Notes: generated by a model from the sequence alone, not told the origin. DNA of 64,000 nucleotides from DASUCS01 sp041166745 (GCA_041166745.1 JBEEGH010000033.1:68393-132392), one strand, 5' to 3'. Shown: positions 1 through 9,170, counted from the first letter of the stretch. Made by a program: numbers and translations.

Positions 1-419
1 AACGTGCCGGCCGCCTGGGTCAGGCGCTCCCCCAGCCGCGGGAACGTGCCCACGATCGTGTCGAAACCCGACCGGCGCTGACCGTCGGATCGTTGCGCGG
101 CGGATCGGATTGCTATCTGGATGTTGTCGTGCACGCTGAGCGAGGGAAAGATGCCTCGCCCTTCAGGGATCAGGGCCACACCCCGCCGCGCGATGCCGCT
201 CGGTGACGTGCCACTGATCCGCCGGCCGTGGAGCCGGATCACCCCCTTGGACGGAACGACGGTGCCGGAGATCGCCCGCAGTGTGGTGGTCTTGCCGGCA
301 CCGTTCGGTCCGAGCAACGCGACGACCGCGCCTTCGGGCACGGCCAGTGAGACACCGTGGAGCACCTCGACCCGGCCGTAGCCGGCGACGACACCGTCGA
401 GCTCAAGCGAGGCTGGCAT
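1..419 (-). CDS. livF: Branched-chain amino acid type ABC transporter ATPase, LivF (3' part beyond window)
   Basis: This is the second ATPase of a Liv-type (HAAT family) importer; it hydrolyses ATP on the cytoplasmic face to drive uptake of an amino acid or other small organic substrate. Only the first 139 codons are in the window. Translation from the ATG at 419 shows Walker A (GPNGAGKT) at about residues 37-44 and the Liv-typical stretch IPEGRGIF after the Q-loop; Walker B and the signature lie beyond the edge. The start overlaps the last 17 bases of livG, which suggests translational coupling. The substrate cannot be read from the ATPase. Confidence 0.9.
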   Translation of the reverse strand, partial: MPASLELDGVVAGYGRVEVLHGVSLAVPEGAVVALLGPNGAGKTTTLRAISGTVVPSKGVIRLHGRRISGTSPSGIARRGVALIPEGRGIFPSLSVHDNIQIAIRSAAQRSDGQRRSGFDTIVGTFPRLGERLTQAAGT

Positions 420-1197
420 CGCTCACCTCGCTCTCGTCGACTCCGAGGTACGCGGCACGCACGGCTGGATCCCGGCTCACGTCTGCTGGTCGACCTTCGG
501 CGATCAGCGAGCCGAAATCCAGGACATAGATCCAGTTCGAAACGGCCATCACCAACTCGACGTCGTGCTCGATCAGCAGCACCGCGATGCCCCGCTGCGC
601 GACGACCTGGAGCACACGCTGGAACCCTTTCGTCTCTCGGGTGTCGAGACCGCTGCTGGGCTCGTCGAGCAACAACACGATCGGCTGCGAGCACAAGGCC
701 CTCGCCAACTCGACGAGACGAAGCGTGCCGGTCGGAAGCGACCCGGCGAGCTCGTTGGCAACGGAGCGAATACCGACGAGCTCGAGGTTCTCGTCGACGA
801 CGCGGCGCACCTCGGGGAGCGTGCGATGGCGAAACGTGAACGCGTCGCGCCAGGCGTGGCGATCGAGCGCCACCTCGGCCGCCACCTGCAGGTTCTCGCG
901 CACCGTCATGCCGCCGAAGACCTCGAGCCGCTGGAAGGTACGCCCCATCCCGAGCCGGGCCCGAACAAAGGTCTCGAGCCCCGTGATGTCGCGATCGCCG
1001 AGGTGCACGGTTCCGGTGTCGGGCTTGTCGAGTCCCGTCAGCGCGTTGAAGCACGTTGTCTTGCCGGCGCCGTTTGGGCCGATGAGTGAGGTGATCTCGT
1101 TCGGAGGCACTTCGAGCGAGACGGCGTTGACGGCGACGAGACCGCCGAAGCGCTTCGAGATCTCCGTAGCGACGAGCAGCCCACCTCGCTCGCTCAC
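403..1197 (-). CDS. livG: Branched-chain amino acid type ABC transporter ATPase, LivG
   Basis: First ATPase of the Liv-type importer, 264 aa, normal length. Walker A GPNGAGKT is at residues 40-47, Walker B VLLLDEP at 174-180 and the switch histidine at 211. The ABC signature is unusual: SLPTGTLR (153-160) replaces the common LSGGQ or LSYGQ form. I believe this variant recurs in actinobacterial Liv ATPases, but I cannot check that here. The GTG start at 1197 overlaps the permease stop by four bases (GTGA), and livF starts inside its 3' end, so the three genes form one translationally coupled unit. Confidence 0.9.
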   Translation of the reverse strand: MSERGGLLVATEISKRFGGLVAVNAVSLEVPPNEITSLIGPNGAGKTTCFNALTGLDKPDTGTVHLGDRDITGLETFVRARLGMGRTFQRLEVFGGMTVRENLQVAAEVALDRHAWRDAFTFRHRTLPEVRRVVDENLELVGIRSVANELAGSLPTGTLRLVELARALCSQPIVLLLDEPSSGLDTRETKGFQRVLQVVAQRGIAVLLIEHDVELVMAVSNWIYVLDFGSLIAEGRPADVSRDPAVRAAYLGVDESEVSDASLA

Positions 1198-3284
1198 TTG
1201 AGAGCTTCCTTCGCGGCGGTGGCCGAGCCGTTGCCGTTGGCGCGGCCGAGAACCGTCTCTGCGAATGCCGTCGGGCGCAGCTCGGCTGTCGGCTCGGCCA
1301 CCGGCTCCGCCGCTCGCTGTCGGATCGCGTCGTACTCCTTGCGGCCGGCGGCGGTGATCCACACGGGGATGCGCCGAAGCACGCCGATGAGGCCACCGGG
1401 TAGCCGCCCGAGGAACAGGGCCGCGATGCCGAGGAAGAAGACCGACGCCTGGATGTCCTGATCGATGGCCACCGGCAGCATGACGTAGATGACGGCCGCG
1501 AGAACCGCGCCGCCGAGGCTCGAGATGCCGGCAACGGTGATGGCAACGAACCAGAACAAGCTGAACACCGGGTTGAACAGTTGGACGTCCCACGCGCCGT
1601 TCGCCATCGACAGCAGGGCGCCGCCGAGACCGGCGATGAACGAGCTGCCCGCGAAGATGAAGAGCTTGTAGCGGCGCAGGTCGATGCCGACGGCCTTCGC
1701 CGCCGTCTCTGAGTCGCGCATCGCGCCGAGAATGCGACCGAGCCGCCCGCTGCGCAGGTTGTTGGCCAGCAGGAACGCGAGCGCAGCAACGGCCAGTTCG
1801 AAGAAGTAGAGGCTCTTCTTCGACGTGAGCTCGAGGCCGAAGAGCGAGGGCAGATGCACGACGAGCCCGGTCGAGCCTTTGCCCGAGAAGAGACCGCTGT
1901 TGAAGACGAACCGGTCGATGAGCAGACCGAGGCCGAGCGTGGTGAGTCCGAGGAACAGTCCCTTGCGCCGCAGTGCGGGGAAGCCGGCGAGGATTCCCGC
2001 AAACATCGCTGCGCCCGCCCCCACGAACATCGCGATGATCACCGGCAGGTGCAGCCCGTTGACGGCTCGCGCGGTGAAGAACGCACCCAGACCCGCGATT
2101 GACGCTTGCCCCAAGGAGATGTGGCCAGAGAACCCAGTGATGCACACGATCGAGGTGAAGATCACGGCCATCGCGACCATCACGAGCGCATAGCTCATGT
2201 TGGTGTCGCTCAAGAACGCGGGAAGCGCGAGCGCGGCGGCCGCGGTCAACAGCACGCCGATCACGCTGCTCGGCCGCAACCGACCCCCGCTGCCGATGTC
2301 AGCGGCCACGATGCCCTGCCCGGTCGGTGCCGACTCGCCGACCTCGTCGAGGGTTCGGTACGCGATGAGCGCGACGAACAGGATCACGACGGACCAGTTG
2401 CCGAGCAGCTGGCGGTAGTAGTCGTGCAACGTACCCGTCTCGCCGAACGGATCGAAGCTCGCGAGAAGGTCATGGGTCGCACCGAACAACAGCAGCCCGG
2501 ACGCCAGCGCGACGGGCAAGCTCACGAGCCGCGCCACCACCGCGACTCCGGTCATCTCGATGCCGAAGAAGAGGATTCGGATCGGCGAAAGTGCGGCATC
2601 CTGACCGGCGAGCAACACGCCGGTGAGCGCCGCCAGTCCGCAGCCGATCGCCCAGGCCACCATCGCGACGCGGTTCGCGTCGATCGTCGAGAGCTCCGCG
2701 AGCTCGCGGCGATCGACCACCGCTTGGATCTGCGTGCCGAGGAACGTGAAACGGAACAGGACGTAGAGGGCGCCGGCAATGATCACAACGGCGGAGAAGA
2801 ACGCGACCTGCTGCGTGTCGAAGCCGATGCTGCCGATCTCGTATCGGTGCTGCGGCCACAAGCGGGGCACCGGCTGCTTGTTGTTGCCCCGTGTCTCCCC
2901 GCCCCAGATGGAGAAGACGAGGCCGTAGAACAACACGAGCACGCCGAGGTTGGCGACCAATTTCTCAGAGGTACTCGCCCGCCGACGCTGGAGCGAGCGG
3001 AACACGAAGCGTTCGAGCAGCACTCCGATGCCGGGGCCGACGATGAGTAGGACGAACGGCGCGGAGATCCACAGCGGGATGTTCCACACCCCGTTCATCT
3101 GCCACAACAGGTACGCGGCGAAGAGCCCGATCGTGAAGTGCGCGAGATTGAACACACCCGTCGCCTTGTAGGTGAGCACGATGCCCATGCCCCCGATGGC
3201 GTACACCGACCCGGCGAAGATGCCGATGAGGATGATCTGGACGTAGTGCACAGAGTTATGGAGCTTCGACCAGCGACGGCTCAC
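1194..3284 (-). CDS. Fused LivH-LivM permease of a branched-chain amino acid type ABC transporter
   Basis: At 696 aa this is about the sum of LivH and LivM, which are normally separate. Residues 1 to about 300 are the LivH half (membrane segments beginning IILIGIFAGSVYAIGGMGI). From about 340 the LivM half begins, with TGFSGHISLGQASIAGLGAF, the permease-ATPase contact loop RDSETAAKAVGID and a final membrane segment near 600. The last 50 residues are a hydrophilic alanine- and proline-rich tail. Both channel halves are therefore one polypeptide in the inner membrane. ATG 3284 lies inside the upstream gene; GTG 3251, seven codons before the first membrane segment, is an alternative start. Confidence 0.88.
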   Translation of the reverse strand: MSRRWSKLHNSVHYVQIILIGIFAGSVYAIGGMGIVLTYKATGVFNLAHFTIGLFAAYLLWQMNGVWNIPLWISAPFVLLIVGPGIGVLLERFVFRSLQRRRASTSEKLVANLGVLVLFYGLVFSIWGGETRGNNKQPVPRLWPQHRYEIGSIGFDTQQVAFFSAVVIIAGALYVLFRFTFLGTQIQAVVDRRELAELSTIDANRVAMVAWAIGCGLAALTGVLLAGQDAALSPIRILFFGIEMTGVAVVARLVSLPVALASGLLLFGATHDLLASFDPFGETGTLHDYYRQLLGNWSVVILFVALIAYRTLDEVGESAPTGQGIVAADIGSGGRLRPSSVIGVLLTAAAALALPAFLSDTNMSYALVMVAMAVIFTSIVCITGFSGHISLGQASIAGLGAFFTARAVNGLHLPVIIAMFVGAGAAMFAGILAGFPALRRKGLFLGLTTLGLGLLIDRFVFNSGLFSGKGSTGLVVHLPSLFGLELTSKKSLYFFELAVAALAFLLANNLRSGRLGRILGAMRDSETAAKAVGIDLRRYKLFIFAGSSFIAGLGGALLSMANGAWDVQLFNPVFSLFWFVAITVAGISSLGGAVLAAVIYVMLPVAIDQDIQASVFFLGIAALFLGRLPGGLIGVLRRIPVWITAAGRKEYDAIRQRAAEPVAEPTAELRPTAFAETVLGRANGNGSATAAKEALK

Positions 3285-3807
3285 ACAGCGGACACGGAGT
3301 GAGCTGACGTTTCACGATCGTCGACGGCGCGAGCATCGCCGAGCCGGCCTTCGAAGTAACCATCGAGCACTCCGGTCGGTGATACATGTCTGACCCTGCG
3401 AGCGAGACGTACGCCTGCCCATTCGTGGCGGTCGCGGTCGCCGTCTCAGTCGTGGACGGGGGGGCTGGCGCATCTGGACGCGACAGCAGCACCTGATGCA
3501 GCTCGTTCACCATGCGCTCGAGCCGGTCGAGCCGCCCGGAGTCCTTCCGCAGCTCCTCGGTGGCCAAGAAGTACGCACCGAACACCGCGAGGAACACGCC
3601 GAAGATGCCGCCGGAGACGACGTACGGGATCTGCTTGGCGACGGTTGGTGTTCCCGACACACCGATCCAGCCGAAGAGGATGAACAGCGCCGCGACGGCG
3701 AGCAGGATCCAGCCGATGACCGGCCGCGTTGCTTTGCCGACCCAGCGCCAGAAGAGCGCGGGATCGGGAAGGTCGTCATCCACGGGATGAGCGGGCTCGA
3801 TTGCCAT
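3256..3807 (-). CDS. Small membrane protein with C-terminal zinc-ribbon-like motif
   Basis: Not a named gene that I recognise. The 183-aa product has two hydrophobic segments (about 30-50 and 61-82), a charged heptad-like stretch (85-108), a proline/threonine-rich linker (112-130) and a tail containing H143, C147, C172 and C175 (YHRPEC then CPLC), which resembles a metal-binding ribbon. The ATG at 3807 is chosen because AAGGAG stands just upstream; the frame is open further but without such a site. It sits between the exported protein and the Liv permease in one leftward operon, so a role in assembling or regulating the transporter is possible but only inferred from position. Confidence 0.7.
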   Translation of the reverse strand: MAIEPAHPVDDDLPDPALFWRWVGKATRPVIGWILLAVAALFILFGWIGVSGTPTVAKQIPYVVSGGIFGVFLAVFGAYFLATEELRKDSGRLDRLERMVNELHQVLLSRPDAPAPPSTTETATATATNGQAYVSLAGSDMYHRPECSMVTSKAGSAMLAPSTIVKRQLTPCPLCEPSLVEAP

Positions 3808-3821
3808 GAATGGGCTCCTTG

Positions 3822-5276
3822 TCAGGCCTTCGAGAGGCCCGGTAGTCGCGCCGGAAGGACAAGCTTCGGCGCGATGCACATCCCGAAGGCCGCAAGCGTG
3901 AACGCGAGATACAGCCATCGCAGATCGAATGTCAGGCCCAAGAAGCTGGCCTGCGCGGGGCTGCCGGCGTCGCCGGCGGGAGCAAGCGCGGCGGCCGGCG
4001 TGCTGGCCGTGCCTCCGGTGAAGCCACTCGGAGTTCCGGTGGGCTGGGCCGCAGCGAAGGTCGGCGTGATGCCGCTCGACGAGCCGCTCGACAGTGAGAA
4101 GTTACGAGCAAGCGCTCGACTGGCGACCGACGCGAGGTTGTAGCGGACGAAGTACACGCCGTTGATGGAGGGCGACGTGTGGGTGATCGGGTTCGGCGGC
4201 GGCGGGGGCAGGGTGGGCGCGTTGTCCACCGGCTGGGTGTAGTCGATGACGACGCCTTGGGACTGGGCCGTCATGAAGCCCTTTGCATCGGGGCCGTTCG
4301 TGGCACCGACGAGTCGCATCGAGAGGCCCGTGCCCTGGAGCGCATCGGTGTCCGGCTGGCCATCGGGATGGATGCCCTTGTCGTCGATCGTCGCCGGCCG
4401 GCCGAGGACCTTGGCTCCCTGCACCGTCGTCGACGAGGTGCCGATGGCGTCGCCTTCCGGGGTGAAATGCACGTCGGCGAGCGACGTGATCGAGTCGATG
4501 GTGACGAGGCCGCCGATGAACCGCACCCCGTTCAATCGCGACTCGGCGTGTGACACGGTCGCCGCACCGTCGAAGAGATTCGCCGTAGTCGACTGGATCG
4601 ATCCGACGTTGAACAGCGATGTGTCGAGCGGCTGTCCGCCGTTCGCGGCAAGGAGTGCAGTGGCGACATCGGGTGGCAGCGGCAACCCGCCCGTGTTGCC
4701 AGATGGGAGTGGTGCGATCCTCAGCCCGTTCATGGTCGAGTCGGTCAGCGAGGTTCCGTCCTCGTCGATGTGGGCATGGGCCGTTGCGCCTTCGCCGTCG
4801 ACTTGAGCGGTCGGGTCGCCGAAGCTGACACTCCCGTCGGTGCTCTTGTCCGGTGAGAAGCCATCGGCCTGCGCGATGAAGGGCCACTTCGCCGATGTGC
4901 AAGCGTCGAACACGGGCTGCAGCCCTGAGCTCGGGAAGAACCCCGACAAGACGGGACAGGCGTTGGCCGGGCCCTGTGTCGCGCCGTTGCCCGGGTCGGC
5001 GACCGTCGCCTTTGCCGCCGGCCCGTTCGACGAGCTCATCGACGACACGCCGGTCACGAACTGCATGTGGAACGTGTCCTTGATCGGCGTGAGCCCGCCC
5101 TCTTGGTCCGGGACGTAGTCGACACCGACGGCGTTGGTCGCCGTACTGAAGATCTTGGGCCTGGGCGGTGCGGTCTGCGCGCTGGCGCCGTACGGAATCA
5201 GGGCCGCGACGAATGCGAGCACGGCCGCGCCGAAGCACGAGCGCGACAACAATCTGCGGACCGACGCCCCCGTCAC
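3822..5276 (-). CDS. Exported protein of unknown function with C-terminal membrane anchor
   Basis: A 484-aa product from a GTG start. It opens with a signal peptide (hydrophobic core about 13-33, likely cleavage after ASA near residue 33). The body is rich in Gly, Ser, Thr and Asp, has a pair of cysteines near 107 and 125 and a Pro-rich run near 350, and ends in a membrane segment (about 449-470) followed by basic residues. It looks like a surface protein held by its C-terminus. I recognise no domain. It is the first gene of the operon leading into the Liv transporter, where a periplasmic binding protein (LivJ) would be expected, but it does not look like one. Confidence 0.7.
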   Translation of the reverse strand: MTGASVRRLLSRSCFGAAVLAFVAALIPYGASAQTAPPRPKIFSTATNAVGVDYVPDQEGGLTPIKDTFHMQFVTGVSSMSSSNGPAAKATVADPGNGATQGPANACPVLSGFFPSSGLQPVFDACTSAKWPFIAQADGFSPDKSTDGSVSFGDPTAQVDGEGATAHAHIDEDGTSLTDSTMNGLRIAPLPSGNTGGLPLPPDVATALLAANGGQPLDTSLFNVGSIQSTTANLFDGAATVSHAESRLNGVRFIGGLVTIDSITSLADVHFTPEGDAIGTSSTTVQGAKVLGRPATIDDKGIHPDGQPDTDALQGTGLSMRLVGATNGPDAKGFMTAQSQGVVIDYTQPVDNAPTLPPPPPNPITHTSPSINGVYFVRYNLASVASRALARNFSLSSGSSSGITPTFAAAQPTGTPSGFTGGTASTPAAALAPAGDAGSPAQASFLGLTFDLRWLYLAFTLAAFGMCIAPKLVLPARLPGLSKA

Positions 5277-5362
5277 GTCCCCCTCCCTTCCCGTGTGTTG
5301 GATGCATCATTCGACACGGTGGGTCCAGCTCCCTGGTCAGGGTACTTCTGAAGGCCATCAGC

Positions 5363-5368
5363 TACCGT
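5363..5368 (+). promoter_or_regulatory. -10 box TACCGT, leaderless promoter
   Basis: TACCGT stands six bases before the ATG at 5375, and no Shine-Dalgarno sequence is present. This spacing puts the transcription start at or next to the start codon. The same arrangement recurs at other operon heads in the window. Confidence 0.5.
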
Positions 5369-5374
5369 CCGCCG

Positions 5375-6433
5375 ATGGCTCTTCGTGTCATCCAGTGGAG
5401 TACCGGCCATGTCGGAATCCACGCCCTGCGCGGCATCATCCGCCATCCCGACCTCGAGCTCGTCGGGCTCTGGGTGCACAGCGCCGACAAGGCCGGGCGC
5501 GACGCCGGCGACCTGTGCGATCTGCCGAATACCGGCGTGGCCGCCACCAACGACATCGATGCGCTCCTTGCGCTCGATGCCGATTGTGTCTGTTACACCG
5601 CAACTGCCGATCTGCGCCCCTGGGAGGCGGTGGACGACATCGCTCGGATCCTGGCGTCGGGCGCAAATGTCGTGTCGAGCTCGCTCGTGCAGCTGCTCCA
5701 CCCGAAGACCGCCGACAAGGCGATGGTCGAACGGCTCGAGGCTGCGTGTCTGGAGGGTGGTACGTCGTGCTTCTTCTCCGGCATCGACCCGGGCTTTGCC
5801 AACGACCTGCTTCCGATCGCGCTGACCAGCGCGTGCGAGCGCGTCGACTCCGTGCGCGTGCTGGAGATCCTCAACTACGACACGTACGACCAGCCCGAGG
5901 TGCTGTTCGGCACGATGGGCTTCGCGCAGCCGCTCGATCACACACCGCTGCTGCTGTTCCCCGGCGCGCTCTCGTACGCGTGGGGAGGCGCGATCGGCCA
6001 GATCGCCGAGTCGCTCGGTGTCGAGGTCGAGGAGATCCGCGAGACGCACGAGAAGGCCAGCCTCGACCACGACGTCTCGCTCGCCGTCGGCGAGGTGCCG
6101 GCGGGCACGATGGCCGGATTGCGATTCGAGGTGCAAGGCATCGTGAGCGGCCGCGCGGCGATCGTGATCGAGCACGTGACGCGGCTCGACGACGCAGTTG
6201 CTCCCGAGTGGCCGCAGGGCAACGGTTACCGGATCGAGATCAAGGGATCGCCGTCGTTCACCGTCGAGCTCGAGATGGAAGGCGAGGACGGCGACCACAA
6301 CACGGGTGGGCTCATCGCCACAGCGATGCGCATCATCAATGCGATGCCGTCGGTGTGCGCCGCGTCGCCGGGAATGCTGTCGTCCTTCGATCTCCCCCTC
6401 TACGGCGCCAACCACCTGATGCCCACGACCTGA
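5375..6433 (+). CDS. DapB-like / NAD(P)H-dependent amine dehydrogenase family protein
   Basis: A 352-aa protein of the family usually annotated as dihydrodipicolinate reductase-like or 2,4-diaminopentanoate dehydrogenase-like. The N-terminus begins a Rossmann fold in which the nucleotide loop reads STGHVGIHALRGI (residues 9-21) in place of the usual GxGxxG. A conserved SGIDPGFAND segment follows near residue 140. It is longer than true DapB (about 250 aa), so a lysine-pathway role is unlikely; reduction or oxidative deamination of another substrate fits better. The start ATG is supported by the box TACCGT six bases upstream. It is transcribed alone and diverges from the exported-protein operon. 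Confidence 0.7.
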   Translation: MALRVIQWSTGHVGIHALRGIIRHPDLELVGLWVHSADKAGRDAGDLCDLPNTGVAATNDIDALLALDADCVCYTATADLRPWEAVDDIARILASGANVVSSSLVQLLHPKTADKAMVERLEAACLEGGTSCFFSGIDPGFANDLLPIALTSACERVDSVRVLEILNYDTYDQPEVLFGTMGFAQPLDHTPLLLFPGALSYAWGGAIGQIAESLGVEVEEIRETHEKASLDHDVSLAVGEVPAGTMAGLRFEVQGIVSGRAAIVIEHVTRLDDAVAPEWPQGNGYRIEIKGSPSFTVELEMEGEDGDHNTGGLIATAMRIINAMPSVCAASPGMLSSFDLPLYGANHLMPTT

Positions 6434-6435
6434 CC

Positions 6436-6484
6436 GTTTGTGCGGTAATAACGTTCGTCCAGCGGCGAATAAAACCGCACAAAC
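6436..6484. terminator. Composite hairpin between convergent genes
   Basis: An 11-bp perfect outer stem (GTTTGTGCGGT at 6436-6446 with ACCGCACAAAC at 6474-6484) encloses an internal loop and a 6-bp inner stem (TTCGTC 6454-6459 with GGCGAA 6464-6469, one G-U pair, loop CAGC). It starts two bases after one stop codon and ends twelve bases before the stop of the opposing gene. A bidirectional terminator is likely, although no long T-tract follows. Confidence 0.55.
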
Positions 6485-6495
6485 CCTGGAGGCGG

Positions 6496-7092
6496 TCACC
6501 AGGCGCTGCCGTGGATCCATTGGAGGGCGCGCTTGCGCTCCCACACGACGTACGGCTCGACGTCGCCCGGTGAGAGGCCGAGGTGAAGGTCCTCGTCACC
6601 GATGGCCGACCCGAGCACCGTTGCAAGATCGAGAGCGGCGTACAGCTCCTCGGCGTCGCGCAACGTCGCGGCGGCCCGCAACTCGCCGGCATCGACGGCA
6701 TCGCGGGCATCGACGTCGTCCGTCGAGAGGTCGGGCATCACGCGCGTGACTTCGTCGCCGCACCCGCGATCGAAGTCGAGATCGTCGACGAGCGACAGCG
6801 CCCACAGCAGCGTGAACAACGACTCCACTTGCAGCTTGCGGGCCAGCTCCTCGACGTGGATGCCCTCCGACGCGTCGGCGAGGAACTCGCGCTCGTCGTC
6901 GGTCAACTGGTCGAGCAGCTCGTGCCGGCGGAGCCAGTCGAGCGCCGTCAGCGTCGGGAGCCCGTATGCGCAGCTGATGACGACGTTCAGCACGAGGGCG
7001 CGGTCGAGGACCTCCTCAGCGGAACGCAGCGCTCCTACGGGCGTATCCGGCAGGTCCTCGGGTGGCTTCCCGTACCCGAGGCGACGAGCCAT
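6496..7092 (-). CDS. DUF4272 domain protein
   Basis: A 198-aa soluble, acidic protein that matches what I know of DUF4272: a paired-arginine start, an RALVLNVVISCAYG segment, WL then a DDEREFL segment near residue 70, and an ESLFTLLWALSLVDDL segment near 95. The function of the family is unknown. The start is uncertain: ATG 7092 is used here, but the frame is open up to a TTG at 7131 that lies five bases after a TAACGA box abutting the palindromic operator, so a leaderless TTG start is also possible. The operator is shared with the divergent hydantoinase-type operon. Confidence 0.72.
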   Translation of the reverse strand: MARRLGYGKPPEDLPDTPVGALRSAEEVLDRALVLNVVISCAYGLPTLTALDWLRRHELLDQLTDDEREFLADASEGIHVEELARKLQVESLFTLLWALSLVDDLDFDRGCGDEVTRVMPDLSTDDVDARDAVDAGELRAAATLRDAEELYAALDLATVLGSAIGDEDLHLGLSPGDVEPYVVWERKRALQWIHGSAW

Positions 7093-7137
7093 TTTGCGTG
7101 AGCGCTCCCTCACTCCCGTCAAGGATCCCAAGCTAGT

Positions 7138-7165
7138 CGTTACCTGACACGGGCGTCAGGTAACG
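7138..7165. promoter_or_regulatory. TetR-type operator palindrome (most symmetric copy)
   Basis: Eleven-base perfect arms (CGTTACCTGAC 7138-7148, GTCAGGTAACG 7155-7165) flank the spacer ACGGGC. The core matches CCTGAC-N6-GTCAGG, which recurs across the window. TAACGT and TAACGA boxes abut the core on the two sides and could be divergent -10 elements. It lies between the DUF4272 gene and hyuB. Confidence 0.75.
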
Positions 7166-7258
7166 TGTACCGACGGAACTCGCTGCCCGGCGGCCCTACA
7201 CGGACGCTGTTGGGAGTTCCGTTGATCGGTACGCTTCAACCGGTTTACGGGGGTGAAC

Positions 7259-9073
7259 ATGAACGTCGATCTCGTGCAACTGGCTGGTCGGCGAGACCGC
7301 CTGGCCACCAACCCGACGGTTGATCCGGTCACGGCAGAGGTGGTGCGGTCCTGCATGGAGACCGTGTGCTTCGAGATGGCCACCTACGTCTCGCGCACCG
7401 CCACCACTCCGATCCTCAACCAGTCGAATGAGCGCAACGCCACGATTCTCGACGCGAAGGGCCGGCTGGCCGCGCTGTCGGTCGGTATCCCCCAGTTCAT
7501 GCTCACGTCGACGCTGCCCGTGCGCTTCGCGCTCGACTTCCTCGGCGCGGCCGAGTTCCGTGAAGGCGACGTGTTCTGCGCCAACGATCCGTACCACGGC
7601 GGTGGCCACCTCCCCGACTACAACGTCTTCGCACCCGTGTACGCCGACGACCCGATCACGGGTGAGCGACGCATGGTGCTGATCGCGTCCATCCAATGTC
7701 ATCACGGCGACACCGGCGGAGCGGTACCCGGCGGCTACAACGTGACCGCCAACGACATCTGGGGCGAAGGCGTGCGCTGGCCGGTGGTGAAGGTCGTCGA
7801 CCGCGGCGAAGAGCGTCGCGACGTGCTCTACGCACTGGCCACCAACAATCGCCTACCGGACTACATCGGCGATCTGCGCGCTCAGATCGGCGCGGCGCAA
7901 CTCGCGGCGCACCGGCTCGGCGACATCATCGATCGTTACACCCCGCGCGTCGTCGAAGAGTCGGTCGACTACATGATCGACTACGCGGCGCGACGGTTCC
8001 GTGAGGAAGTCCGCGCGTGGCCCGACGGTTCGTACGAGGCCGACGCCTATGTCGACCACGATCCGCTCGGCAACCTCGACGTGCACCTGCACGCGAAGAT
8101 CACCGTCGCCGGCGATCGTCTCGTCATCGACTACACGGGCAGCGACACGCGGCCCGAGCTCCAGGCGTGGTCGACCTACGGGAACACGCGGGGCTACACC
8201 ATCGCCCAGATCGCCGCGATGATGGATCCGGAGATCCCCAAGAACGAGGGGTTCTTCGACGCCATCGAGCTGGTGGTTCCGCCCGGCTGCGTCCTGAACC
8301 CGCCTCCAGGCAAACCCGTCTCTGCGGGCACGCATCATCCGGGCGCCGATGTCGGTGAGGTCATCGCCGTCGCGATGCAGAACGTGCTGCCGGACAAAGC
8401 GGTGCCGCAGACCTACAAGACCGGCATCCCCACGATCATCGTCGGCATCGATCCGCGTTCAGGCCAGACGTTCACCGATCACTCGGCGGAGGTCTACGCC
8501 GGTTGGTGCAACGCGGCGCGCGGCATGGATGCCTGGGGCGCGCAGGCCGCAGCATTCGGGAACCTGTGGAAGGCAACGGCGGAGATCAACGAGTCGCTGT
8601 ATCCCCACGTGCAATGGGAACGCGACTACCGCACCGATTCCGGCGGACCGGGCCAATGGCGCGGCCTGTGCGGAAGCCACTACGTGAAGGAAGTTCGGGT
8701 CGATGCCAAGGTGTACACGTACGTCGTCGGCATGAAGTACCCGATGCCCGGCATCTGCGGCGGCAAGCCGGGCGCGCCGAACAAGCTCACCATCCGTTAC
8801 GAGTCCGATGACCCGTTCGTGGTGAAGCACACCGCCGACTGGGTGCCGATGACCGCGGGCCAACGGCTGAACTACGACTACGGCGGCGGCGGCGGTTGGG
8901 GCAATCCCCTCGACCGCGATCCGCAGGCCGTGCTCGACGACGTCCTCGACGAGTACGTGTCGCTCGAGGGCGCCGAGCGCGACTACAGCGTCGTGCTCAC
9001 CGGCTCGCTCGAAGACCTCACGCTCGCGGTCGACGTGGAGGCAACCGCCGCACTACGTGACTCGCGGCGTTGA
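7259..9073 (+). CDS. Hydantoinase B / oxoprolinase family protein (HyuB-like)
   Basis: A 604-aa cytoplasmic protein of the HyuB family, which pairs with HyuA in ATP-dependent hydrolysis of N-methylhydantoin or 5-oxoproline, or in related carboxylases such as acetone carboxylase. Family features are DPVTAEVVRSCMETVC near residue 22, the ANDPYHGGGHLPDYN segment near 117, and the C-terminal GGGGWGNPLDRDP segment. ATG 7259 is chosen over GTG 7253 because GGGGG precedes it at suitable spacing. Its transcript would begin at the operator about 90 bases upstream. Gene order hyuB-hyuA is conserved for the family; the substrate is not predictable. Confidence 0.85.
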   Translation: MNVDLVQLAGRRDRLATNPTVDPVTAEVVRSCMETVCFEMATYVSRTATTPILNQSNERNATILDAKGRLAALSVGIPQFMLTSTLPVRFALDFLGAAEFREGDVFCANDPYHGGGHLPDYNVFAPVYADDPITGERRMVLIASIQCHHGDTGGAVPGGYNVTANDIWGEGVRWPVVKVVDRGEERRDVLYALATNNRLPDYIGDLRAQIGAAQLAAHRLGDIIDRYTPRVVEESVDYMIDYAARRFREEVRAWPDGSYEADAYVDHDPLGNLDVHLHAKITVAGDRLVIDYTGSDTRPELQAWSTYGNTRGYTIAQIAAMMDPEIPKNEGFFDAIELVVPPGCVLNPPPGKPVSAGTHHPGADVGEVIAVAMQNVLPDKAVPQTYKTGIPTIIVGIDPRSGQTFTDHSAEVYAGWCNAARGMDAWGAQAAAFGNLWKATAEINESLYPHVQWERDYRTDSGGPGQWRGLCGSHYVKEVRVDAKVYTYVVGMKYPMPGICGGKPGAPNKLTIRYESDDPFVVKHTADWVPMTAGQRLNYDYGGGGGWGNPLDRDPQAVLDDVLDEYVSLEGAERDYSVVLTGSLEDLTLAVDVEATAALRDSRR

Positions 9074-9170
9074 GCGCGTCAGTCGACTCGGAGGAGGGCG
9101 GCGCCGGTAAGTCGCCAGCGGCGGCGGCGCACGCGGAGCGGAGAGCCCCGTGGGCTCGGAGCGCAGCCAT

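Noticed and set aside
9143..9157. A 6-bp hairpin just before hyuA
   Set aside because: Too short and in a very GC-rich gap; chance occurrence cannot be excluded.
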